In this document: in pieces, positions 23,501 through 33,938 of the stretch
Position numbering within the stretch: the stretch's first letter is position 1
Layout of the letters: every line of letters begins with the position of its first letter
Source: Tricholoma matsutake
Taxonomy: Eukaryota; Basidiomycota; Agaricomycetes; Agaricales; Tricholomataceae
Assembly (NCBI GenBank): GCA_026075535.2
Contig: AP026545.1
Span: forward strand, 3,596,001 to 3,660,000
DNA: 64,000 nucleotides
Reading direction: 5' to 3'
The notes under the pieces: generated by a model
What the model was told of the DNA's origin: nothing
What the model saw: only the letters and a program-made list of their open reading frames with translations
Database searches by the model: none
Position numbers and translations under genes: made by a program

Positions 23501-26070
23501 GAACAAGAGACTGCGCATTTAAGGGAGCAATGGACTAAACTGTGTGTAGATGTCCTTGTGAAGTGCAACCCTGAAGCGCTGAGGGCGTTTTGGGGGTATG
23601 TTAATAGCGATGGGGAACGCGAGTGGGAGTGGGGGTGGGATGGGAAAGAAAGGGCAGGGGTTTGGAGGTGGTTTGTGGATCGGTGGGTGGGTGCTTGGGA
23701 AAATGGTGTTGGGGGTGTTGGGTGGGAGGGCGCTGTTGTATTGCTAGGTGTGCCATTTTTGTAAGTGTCTCCTTTTGTTAAAAGGGGAGTATTGATAATA
23801 GTTTGTTGGGGTACAGGGACAAGAATGCCTGGGTAATGAGCGAGGAAGATCTTACAAGGTGGCAGAATCTTCTTGAGTACGCCACCGCCCAAGCGCTCGA
23901 TGAAGGTCAAGACGAAGCGCACTCGCACAGCGTGCTTTCTGCACTCGCTACGTCCATCGCATCGCACAACACCTCGATCTTGTTTGGCACTTCCTCTTCT
24001 CCTACTTCCAGCAACAGCAATGTACCAGTAAACACCCTATCCTCCCCATCAATCCGATTAGCCGACTTGCTCCTCACATCTCTCGCATCTTCATTTGCCT
24101 CGGACTCGTGCGTGCAGCTCCCCCAGAGCGTTTTAGAGTTTGTGAACGATGCAATGCGTGAGTCCTATCCGCCCCTTCCGCGGGATACGATGGTGTTCCT
24201 GTGGACTGCGAGGGCGGTGACAGGAGCCGTGGAGGCGTGCCCAAGGGAGTTAATTGGGAGCTTCTTGGGTGAGCAAGGTGGAGTCGGGGAGGGTGTGGGT
24301 ATGTGGATAGCGGATGAGTGCAAGGCGTGGAATGTTGGTGAGCTGGGGTATGACGTAAGTTGTTTTAATTCCGTCATCTTGCGCTCTGTGCTGAAGAATC
24401 TCCTATTTGCGTAGATCATCCCTCTATATCAACACATCCTCACTCGAATCCAAGAGCTCCCCCTTACGTTGTCAACACTTCGTACATTTGCGTCGATCAT
24501 TGCTTCTCCGTTCGTAGGGCGGGTAGACATGCCGCAAGCGGCGAAGGATGCATTTCGAGAGTTTTGGGAGGCAACGTATGCAGTCATGAGGAAACCACGT
24601 GAAGGATGGCCTGAGGAGGTGGAGATGTGTCTGAGGGCTGTGTTTGGTAACATTGAAGATAAGGCTGTCGAGGAGACCGTTATTGATCCTGCACTGAGCC
24701 CTGCGTTCAAAGCAGTTTCGGTGTCTACTTCTCCGATGGCACGTGAAGCGGTTTCTGCTCCAGTTACCCCCACAAAAACCACGTCTGCCTCTTCCTCTGC
24801 AAACACTATGAGTATCGCCAATGAACCCCAACAATGCACACCCATACGTCCAGATAAAGTCAACTTCTACACCCACTTCCCGCTGCGCTCACCCAAGTCG
24901 CCTGTCCCCTCCCTGGTTCCCGCGGAGTTTTCTCCTTCCAGCCACTCGTTTCCTGGTGCAATTCCTCTCCCTGCACTGTCTGTCCCTCCTGCTGAAGTCC
25001 CAAGTCCGAGTTCCGTGGCGCGAGCCCGATCACCTAGCCCTGGTCCCAGTACACCCAGAAAAGCTCGTATGAGGCTCGATAGCATGAGTCCCGATATATT
25101 CAAGAGCATGCATGTACCTTCTAGCACGCCCAAGCACGTGCCTACAACTCCCAAACGTAGTGCTGGGTACGACTCGCCAGCCAAAAGGCGCAAGATTGGG
25201 GACAAGGAGGAGGAAAAGGAGAATAAATCACCCTCCACCAGACAGCTTATCCGGCCATCCTTCATCGTCGCTACAGGTGATGAAGAGAGGGAACGGGTTG
25301 TCAAACCCTTTGCGCTAGGAAAGCGGGCAAGGAAAGAAGAGAGTGGGGGCTGTGAAGAGATGTCACCGCAGAAAAAGGGACGAGTGAGGATCAGGGAACC
25401 AGGGGATAGTGCGGATGAGAAGATAGTTAAAAACCTTCTGATCCCCGATCCGGATGACTCTTTCATCGCCACTCCTCCTGCGCCAGCGAAGCGCAAGAGA
25501 GTTTTCATGGACGCTGTGGAGGTCCCGAGACTGAAGGATGTGTATCCACAGTTGCGAAGTACACCGAGCTTGAATGAATTGCGTACACCCTCCTATGCGT
25601 GCTCACCTTCGTATCAGAAGAGACAAACACGCGGAGTGACCAATCCCTTGGTGACATATGTGGCCCGGTCTTCCAGAAAGCGGAGCAGGGCTAGCGCAGA
25701 GGATGATGTTTTCTCAGTTTCCACCACTCTCTCTGCTCTTGATGACTCCGAGCTAGAAATTCCTTTCAGTGACTCGTTCACGTTGGACAAACCGCCCGCC
25801 TCTCCGAAAGAACTCCCGCCCTCGGATGACGATCCTCACATTGGACAAGTCACTCCCCATTGCCTGATTTCGCCTGTTCCACGTCGTAGCACGGGTGCGA
25901 AGTTCTGTGAGACTGACCCACCGAGCGACGACTCAGTGATGGGTGAATATGCCAGCCCATCGAAGGATGTTGTGGAGAGGAAGTTGAAAAGGTTAGGCTC
26001 TATGACGAATGTAACCACGATGCCCCACGGTATGGTGGCAAGGATGAAAATGAAGCCTGCTGGGGTTTGA
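20506..26070 (+). CDS. RIF1: RIF1 homologue (Rap1-interacting factor 1)
   Basis: Six exons (20506-21223, 21345-21580, 21633-23052, 23112-23760, 23817-24354, 24415-26070) sum to 5,217 nt, a clean 1,738-residue frame. Residues of about 95-1,190 form the helical, HEAT-like Rif1 N-terminal region (LTDLNYLVYPLSQIVKHASD, ARLRTSVVGKHDIDASWPLF, AIHDLSISYPAIFVPTF). The remainder is a long disordered tail rich in SP/TP sites and basic patches. In the extreme N-terminus there are two protein phosphatase 1 docking motifs: RVVW at residues 33-36 (RVxF type) and SILK at 66-69. Rif1 delivers PP1 to chromatin to restrain origin firing and also acts in telomere and double-strand-break control. The assignment rests on recognised family sequence and motifs. 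Orthology could be confirmed by a Pfam Rif1_N search. Confidence 0.85.
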
Positions 26071-27328
26071 TGATTCATGAATATCATCGATGTTCGTAGC
26101 GACGCAAGTGCCAGTCCCCATTTCTGTCCACTCTGCACTATTAGTACTTTCTTATGTAAATAAAATTCAAGTTATCTACGTTCTGCTCACAGATTATTTT
26201 CAGTTTACATAAGTGGATGTTCATGCAACATCAATATTGCTTCTCCCTCCCGTGGTCAATCTGCACTCAAATATTTCTTGCAAAGATTCAATTCATGATT
26301 AAGGCAATGATCTGTGTACCTAAGTTGTTGTAGTATGACTCCGAGTACTTACATTTACAGTAACGAGTCCCGCACTCGATTTCCACAACACTAAATTAAG
26401 CGATGTCTTGAACGAATGCACCATTTCCATCCCACCCCGTGCAATATAGTATAACAGCTAACTGTGCTTCAACTGGAGCCTGCCGAGCAATATTTCAGCG
26501 GTTCATGAAGATGAGATGATTCTCAATAAAGTGAAAGAATTAGTGGGGGTTTTCTGGCATTTTTAGATGTAACATTTTTTGATCGCAGGTTTTCTGGATC
26601 TCAAAAATCAAGGTCGGTTTTTTGAGATGTAGTACGTATGTACTGTAAAAGCAGCTCCAGACCTGCTTTTGCATCGTTTTTTAGACATTTTTTGACCGCT
26701 TGTTCAATTTCAAATATGACAAGTAAACTAGTAATATTCTATTCTGTAGATACTGAAAACAATTGTCAGGAACACATTTGACATGGAACATTTTTAAATT
26801 TGTAGAAGTGAACATGGTCAGTAAGGTCCTGAGCATATTGCCATGCAAGATGGATGGTTTCGACCCTTCAGACAGTGAGTTTCATAAGTTCATTGAGCAA
26901 GAATGGATTGTTGACAACTTTTCTCCGGGCTTTCATATGGGGGATGAGCAAGCGTCGATGAAAGGGAACACGTCATCGTCGTCGACGGTGACTGGATGGT
27001 TGCTTGTCGGTCAACTTGAACTTCAATACGATCACTTTGAATCTACGATCACATTCCTAGATTGCTGATTCAGCTTCCATACACAAAATTGTAATGCTAT
27101 GCCTCTTCAAACCAGTCCCTCTGCAGGTATCGACGCTCGCTCATACCTGTACGAGGGAGTGGTTACGAGTCCAACTATCAGAGTCAAATACAAGGATTTC
27201 TAATACTTACACACTCTGTGTTATTTAAAGAATTGGTATATATGTGCAGGTGTTATAACTTCTTAAAAAGTCCATGTATGAAATGTCCACCGAGTAAGTT
27301 ACAACTTGGATGAATTCAAGTCACCGTT
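26071..27328. other. intergenic region between RIF1 and GH16 gene
   Basis: No supported gene. It holds repeated ttttctgg/ttttttgag motifs at about 26,550-26,625. An inverted pair atgagcaagcgtcga (26,944-26,958) and tcgacgctcgctcat (27,130-27,144) is followed by acgagggagtggttacgagt (27,151-27,170). The same motifs recur at about 63,470-63,537. The 3' ends of both neighbouring genes converge here. Confidence 0.5.
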
Positions 27329-28887
27329 TTAGACAAACATCGCAACACCGCTCAAGCCGAGCGCCAGCGCGAGCATTGACATCCAGCGACCTTCTATAGT
27401 GACCGACCACGCAGAACTTCTGCTACTCGGACTGCCAGTAGGGTTGGAGCTGCTACTTGAATTACTGCTGGTGGAGCTTGTACCGTTGACGACAGTGCTC
27501 TGCCCGGGAACCCCAAACACCCTCACAGAGGCGATGTCAAAGTACGCGTTCGCGTAGTTGGAGCCGTTGCCCATGACGTAATCATTGTAGCAGACTCCGC
27601 TGCAGGTTTGCTGGAAGATGCTCGGAGGTCCGGCGAAATCTGTTCAGTTGGAAGGAGGGCGGTCAGCGAGGGAAGGAACAGGAGACAAACGAATGTACGA
27701 ACCTCCGCAAAGGGTAATGTCAAATATCAAACTTTGGGGCGCGAAGAACTGGCTCATAGAACACGACGTGGAAGGCCAATTAGCAGTTGGTGTACCAAAC
27801 GTCGACGTGTCAAGGGTGCTAGCATTCGACGAGATGCTGCTAGGCACACTCTGACGAGTGAAGAACCATACACTGCGGAGCACCCAGTATCATTCTACAT
27901 CGCTCCAAACAAAAAGAAGGGTGTAACCCACGAGATCCCGCTGGCCGCAAGCTCCGTGACAAACACGCCTCCACCCGCACTTGCAAACGCCGCACCATAC
28001 GAGTCTGTGTTTGTGTCGACGACCTTGCACCCCTCATTGGAGTTGGCCTGGTACGAGCAGTCTGTGGAAGCTGTTTGGGATGTGTTAACCTGCGTGCCGC
28101 CAGGCGTGGTGCAACCAGGGAGTGTATGCAGCCCCATTTGGTTGTTCGTTACGAGGTTGACACCTTCAAAGGTGTCGATCTCGCTGTGAAGGAATGAGCG
28201 GAAAAGAAGGAATCCAGGGGAAACTGAAAAGCTTACCCGCCTGCTGGCCAGCCAGCAGCTTGAGACCACCTGCCAGATTACAAAAAACCACTAAGCGGTA
28301 ATCATTGTTTAGGTAGATGGATACGTACCACGCAGGCCAAACTGAACACTGTGATTTGTATTATCAGTCAATGCACGGCACAATAAGTACAACCTAGAGC
28401 GTGTACATACTCCATATGGTACGTGGTAGATATCCGCAATCCAGAGACTTCCAACGGCATAGGAATTGTTCGAGCTTATCCGAACAGTATTGCGCTTTTG
28501 GTTGTACGGGACTGTAGAGGTGTTGTCGACTTTGATGATAGCGTGGTTGTTGGAGTCAACGTAAGCGAGCTTGGCGGAGGCGGCAACCGCTGCTGAAACG
28601 AATCTGTGAACGTAGGAAGAAAATATCAAGGCAGCGCTGGTGATTTAGGACGCACATAGTGTCTCCGTTTGTTAAATTATCATCTATGTTGTTGCAAAGA
28701 ACCATGAGCATAGAAACCCAGAGCAGGTGAGAAACATGCAATGATTATAGAAAGTCCATTCGTTGAAGAATCCGGAACCTGCGTAGTCCTTCACCATATT
28801 ATAGCTTGCTGCTGCTGTTGGTTTCAACAATGGAAGAATTGAGAAAAGGCTAGCGAGAAGCTGGGCCTTAGTCATTTCTGAACGCAT
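27329..28887 (-). CDS. GPI-anchored glycoside hydrolase family 16 protein
   Basis: Minus-strand gene of about eight exons. It starts MRSEMTKAQLLASLFSIL (signal peptide) and matures near SYNMVKDYAGSGFF. The GH16 core shows DNLTNGDTIFVS, VDNTSTVPY, VRISS, WIADIYHVPYG, VWPAWW and the catalytic ExDxxE box in GGEIDTFEGVN, then MGLHT, WFFTR and a C-terminal NDYVMGNGSNYANAYFDIAS. A Ser/Thr/Asn-rich linker and a final hydrophobic tail (MSMLALALGLSGVAMFV) point to a GPI anchor. GH16 enzymes cleave or transfer beta-1,3/1,4-glucans in the cell wall or substrate. The first intron (28,739-28,684) appears to be GC-AG. The others are GT-AG, and all phases join cleanly in my reading. An alternative start is the second Met (codon 5). 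Confidence 0.9.
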
Positions 28888-29693
28888 ATCGAGCCAAGTA
28901 GTATGCAGCAGTGAACTGAGAAGAAAACAGAGCCGACAAATGTTAGAAGTTGGAGAGAACGGCAGGTCGTCAAGATGGGTGCTGCGGGAGCCACTTGCAA
29001 AGAACGGCAGGCTGGTTACTGGTGTATAAAAAAAAGAAAGATATTTTTAGCAGATAAAAATCAACGACAACACAACGCATGGTAACCACATGACATCGCT
29101 GTACATTGTACAATGTATTCATAGAGCTTTGGCCACGGAGGCACAATGCAGCTCGTCCTCGAAATCGTTGAAGACCAAATTGGTAGGGCTCAAATTCACG
29201 CCAAGTACTGCATGTCGAGGTAGAAACTTGAGACCGTTATTTTTAAGTTCGAGCGACGAGCGCCACAGAGTGCCGATGTCTGAAGCTGTCAAATGAGACT
29301 TCGACCCTGAAGGCCTGATGCATGATGTATGATGAGTGCTTTGAAATTCATTCTTATATGTGCTCGTGAAATCGACCTCTGCACCATATATATTATACTA
29401 TTGGGTCCCTCAATCGTCTATGATAACAGGCCGACGGAGTTCAAGCAATGCTATAGTTGTTGACAGAACTTTGGTCCATATGGGGCAAGAGAGTTTATTT
29501 AAATCGAGTTGTGACACAATTATCTAATTGTTTACATAATAAGAGCCTGCGATGACTTCCTTCCTTTCTTTCGACTGAGTCGACGTTCCAGCTTCCTGCA
29601 TTCGCTCCGTGACCAGCTCACGCAGGTCGTATCCTACATTCTTTTAGGCTTGACGCTGCAGCTCTTTAAAATTTCATCAATCCTTGACCCGCT
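28888..29693. other. intergenic / divergent promoter region, no gene seen
   Basis: The region between the GH16 gene and the small secreted protein gene (opposite strands, starts facing apart) has no recognisable ORF. A CT-rich stretch at about 29,550-29,575 could belong to the promoter of the plus-strand gene. Confidence 0.45.
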
Positions 29694-30712
29694 ATGAAAG
29701 TCACACTCTCTACGTTGTTTTACACAGCTGGCCTCATTGCAACCACGTATGCAGTACCAGTGAGGCGTAATGTTGATCCTGCACTTGTTCCATAATCTGG
29801 AGTCCAGGCCGGCATTAAACCCTACCGGTACGGAGACTGCGATGGAATAACTAACGCTGCAGGTCAAGTTGTAAAAATTCCGTGCTCGTGCCCACCGGAT
29901 AGGAACGCTTTTTTACAAGTATGTCCACGAATGTTGTATATGATCCTGGCGCCAGTCCCAACTGATTTAGTCTCTGAACGCTAATGTAGCGGTCCAGAAA
30001 GTAGTGAACAATCTTTCGGTTCCTATTTCTTTCCCCACCGACAACTCCACGGCTTCTGCAATCACCCGTATCCAGGCCGCCATCGTGACATTGCAAAACC
30101 TCAATGGGCCTGGTAAAGGCTGCTCTGCTGCATCAACGACCTTCGTTGCCCAGCAACAGGCCATACAGAAATATAACGCCAATTCCTTCCCGTTTTCTGC
30201 ATCGTCTTCCCTAGAGACCTCTCTATCTCCTGCAGCCTCAGCCGCAAAGGGTGTAAATCCAGCTCTCGTCCCTCAATTTAGAGTTCAAGCTAGCGTTAAC
30301 CCGACGGGCACTGCAGACTGTGACGGGACCACGAACGCCGCAGGCCAGGTCGTCAAAATTCCTTGCGCCTGTCCACCTGACAGAGGCACTTTCATTAATT
30401 GTTCACTTCCCCAACACAACAGATAAGTAATAACCTGGCATTCCTCCACAGGCCCTGAGTGCGAACGTCGCCGCCGGCAAAGCTATCAATAACCCTAGCG
30501 TCCCAGTCTCGTTCCCGACCGACAATTCAAAGCAGTCCCAGGCTGCACGCATTGTTGCATCGCTGGTTACGATACAGAACCTCAACAGTCCAGGCAAAGG
30601 CTGTCCAGCCGCGTCTACCACATTCTCAGTAAGCTGCTTCACTCTCAAAAAAGACTCGGTGTTCTGAACTTTATCTTGATGCAGGCCCAGCTTAAGCCCG
30701 TTCAGGGATAGT
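29694..30712 (+). pseudogene. two-repeat small secreted protein with in-frame stop
   Basis: The ATG at 29,694 opens a signal peptide (MKVTLSTLFYTAGLIATTYA) followed by VPVRRNVDPALVP. The next codon is TAA where the second repeat has CAA (Gln). Beyond it the repeat continues: DCDGITNAAGQVVKIPCSCP, an intron at about 29,919-29,970, then SLNANVAVQKVVNNLSVPIS and NLNGPGKGCSAASTTF. A Ser-rich linker leads into a second copy from about 30,262 (VNPALVPQFRVQ, DCDGTTNAAGQVVKIPCACP, ALSANVAAGKAINNPSVPVS, NSPGKGCPAASTTF), ending at a stop at 30,712. I recognise the motif as a small secreted cysteine-containing protein family of Agaricomycetes of unknown function. The nonsense codon near residue 34, plus an unclear intron join at about 30,400-30,450, suggest a pseudogene. 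Confidence 0.7.
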
Positions 30713-32454
30713 TTGTATGTTATGATAGAAATTGATCATCTTCATAGCTTTTGTCCCTCTTTGTTTTAAAAAAAATTGTATTGAGGATTGAACAGGAATG
30801 AAATCATTTACTGCGCGTCGTACTGCTCGTCTGATCTACATACTTTGGCAAGCGAAACAAACCGGGTTCAGCTAAGCGCTGCATTGACATGTAGAAAAGA
30901 GAACGAGTAAAAGGATGGCAAACCTAGAATGAAATCAGATCAGCAACAAGTCGGTAAGACATGTAAAAAAAAATGAGTGCAAGGAGAGTCAGAGAGCTAG
31001 GTAAACTGTTTTCTGCATATTTGAGCAGCGGTGTCTAGTCGCTTCTTGGAAACACGGACCATAGCAAAGATCATCATAGCAAAAGCGCAAATTTGAATTG
31101 TATCAACGACGTAACGAGCCATGCTTACCTTGGGTACACAAGATCATCAGTTGATTCAATGTCAGCGCCAATTCCTGCTGTGGGTTGCGATGACCTAGGA
31201 AAGAAACTCATCAGATTGATCTTTGCAAAACACCCATTTGACAGAATCAGAGAGCTAAAGAAAAAAATTGGGTGTCGGCATATTGGAGCAGCGGTGTCTA
31301 ATCGCCTCTTGGAAACACGGACCATAGCAGTATTCATCGTCGCAACAAACTAAAGACAGGGCACTCACCATACCATCAAGGTATCTTTATGGGTGATCGG
31401 GTAGGGGAGGGTACATGTTGTGAGGCTGTTCTTCTGGAAAGGTTAGGCAGACCAAGAGTGGGTCGCAAATAAAAACGAACATGAGGTCACGTGCCATTGT
31501 TTATGCAAGATTGTGACATGCTCTACTTAGCAATAGCATCCAAGTCAGCTTGCTTGTGAGGTATAAGTACACTCACACTTTCCAGTTCATCAGGTCAATT
31601 CGGCAGTAATGGCTGTTACCATGGTGCCTAGCTACTTAAGGTGTCCCGAAGCGGTGGTCTTCATCAGGCTCCTAAATAATGCCCTTTCCCTGATATCTTT
31701 TCCGCCGTGTTAGGGCGCAAGGAACATGCTTTCTCAATGGCAATAACTCAGCTAAAATTGACTCAAACTGCCGATATCATGGCGTTAAACGGGGGCTGCT
31801 CCTTACAGCCACAACCAATGGAAAATACGCTACTATGTAATCGAACGTGGTTCACAACTTTGGCTGCACAGCACTGATAGGCATCAACGGAGGGGATCAA
31901 CGGAGAAGATCGCTGGAATTCTATCATGTTTGCTAAGCGCATTTGTAGCCGTTTACGAGGTTTATGCCGAGTCCCAAAAATTGCAAGATCACTATAACGC
32001 ACCGCCATTGCCGCGCGCATTCGACAGTACCTGACTGGCTTCGCGCATACGTCAAACGGCATCGTTTCCCCTATCATTGTTGTAATGGATACATGCACTC
32101 CAATTGGTGTGGTGTGATCTAGTAGGTTTGCGTCCAAATGTATTCACCTTCACTCTTGCGCAAATGTTACTGTGGGTTGGGGAATGAGATTCTGCCCAAG
32201 CTAAGAACATCGTTAGCCCGCTCTTCTCCAACCGTCTTAGCTCACAATCTAACTGCCGAACGCGGGGCAGCTTGCACATTTGTTTTTTTGGTGACGTTTG
32301 TCTATTTCTTCTCGTATGTACCGTCATACATGAACGGCAATTCGGGTTCATTTATGTTCCGGTCATGTTTCAAACCAATGCAAATATCAGCAAATCGCTG
32401 GGCTCAATAATCAGAACTTTGCGCTTAGACTTCATACTTACGACATACATACAG
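30713..32454. other. gene-poor region with a direct repeat
   Basis: No supported gene. A roughly 50-bp segment (31,015-31,066) recurs at 31,278-31,329 with few differences, containing ttggaaacacggaccatagc. The remaining small ORFs have no recognisable pattern. The 3' end holds the promoter of the MDR gene. Confidence 0.6.
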
Positions 32455-33938
32455 ATGCGTGCTATCCTGATCAAGGACGACAAGGGACCCGTAGAAAATC
32501 TGTACCTTGGCGAAGTTCCTAAACCCGAAATTCGATCGGATGAGGTCCTTGTTAAGGTACGTGATGACGTTTTGTTGCCCCAATGGCTACTTAGACCGGT
32601 TTGTGTCTCTAGATCAAGGCCTTTGGTCTAAATCGTATGGATATCTCACAACGCGAAGGCTTCTATCCGCCTCCCGCAGGAGCGTCGACTATATTGGGAG
32701 TAGAGTTCTCTGGATACATATCCGAAATAGGTGCAGATGTTTCAGGGTGGCAGCTCAATGACGAAGTCCTAGGACTTATTGGAGGGGTGGGTATACGATT
32801 ATGCCGCTAAAAGTGGTTTTTTGAATCTATTGAATCGGATTTTCTTTAGGGCGCCTATGCGGAATATATCGCTGTTCCAGCTACTCACATTCTCCCAAAG
32901 CCTGCTCATTTATCTTGGGCGGAAGCTGCAAGCATTCCTGAAAACTTTCTAACTGGTGTGCCTTCAATTGCAACTGTTTTGATCGGACCTCGATTACGAT
33001 CCATTCACAGCCTTTCAAGCAATTGTTATTTATGGGGAAGTGACGAAAGATGATAATGTTCTTGTTCATGCTGGCGCTTCAGGTGTGGGAGTAGCCGCTA
33101 TTCAACTGGCCCGCCTCTACGGCGCGTAAGCGTCTATGAACTTTTTCCTGTCAAAGCTTCTCATTCTGGACAGCCGCACTGTGACCGCCACTGCATCCAC
33201 ACAAGGGAAACTCGACTGGCTCTTGAACATGCCTAACGGAGCTACCCACGCAGCTAATTATAAAACCCGAGACTTTTCATCAGTGATCGAAGACGTGACT
33301 GGCGGTAAAGGCGCTAATGTTGTCGTTGATTTTGTTGGGAGATCTCATTGGAAACGAAATATCGAATCCTTGGCTGTGGATGGCAGAATGACCATGTTAG
33401 CACTGCTGAGTGGTGTGTCAATCCTCCCAATGTCCAGAATAACACAGGAGTAAGGCCTTTTTGGCCTACAAACAGGTTCCGAAGTCGATTCCATCGATCT
33501 TAGGCCCATTTTATTCAAACGACTGCGCATTCAAGGGTCTACTCTTCGTTCCCGCAGTGCGACGTACCAAGCTGACTTAATTGCACGGTTAGTGGATCTG
33601 TTATTTGCTAACATGTCCCGCGTTCCTGAAAATGCCGCCCATTTTTGCAAGAGTCAAGACTGAGATCATTCCGAAAATCACAGGGAAAGACGGTAACGGC
33701 CCTCTCAGGGTCTACATTCACAAGGTTCATTCATACCTGACTGCTTTTCCCTTCCTTTGAACTTTGCCTGACCGTATGCATGTGATTAGATTTATCCATG
33801 GTCAGAAATCCAAGATGCTCATCGAGAAATGCAAGCAAACGGAAATAGGTTTGTTCGGAAAGTTGTTATATCTTGTATGGCCTATTATGTGACTGTTTCA
33901 CTCTTGACAGTGGAAAGATAATTGCAGAAGTCATTTAA
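32455..33938 (+). CDS. zinc-less MDR oxidoreductase, NAD(P)H:quinone oxidoreductase type
   Basis: About nine short exons starting at [20 protein letters not shown]. In order: substrate-side GroES-like domain ([65 protein letters not shown]), then the Rossmann domain ([59 protein letters not shown]), and the C-terminal [15 protein letters not shown]...SGKIIAEVI. All splice phases join and no stop interrupts it. The AxxGxxG nucleotide-binding motif is present and the structural zinc cysteines of classical alcohol dehydrogenases are not, as in the quinone oxidoreductase/PIG3 branch. Predicted role: NADPH-dependent reduction of quinones or enones, cytosolic. Confidence 0.88.

Noticed and set aside
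22607..23967. Long minus-strand ORFs opposite RIF1
   Set aside because: They are antisense shadows of the RIF1 exons, which join in a clean 5,217-nt frame.
26763..27068. 101-codon ORF upstream of the GH16 3' end
   Set aside because: It begins at a non-ATG codon, overlaps the inverted-repeat element at 26,944-27,144 and has no recognisable pattern.
31763..32137. 124-codon minus-strand ORF
   Set aside because: No domain-like pattern, no promoter or splice support, and similar chance ORFs occur in the other frames.
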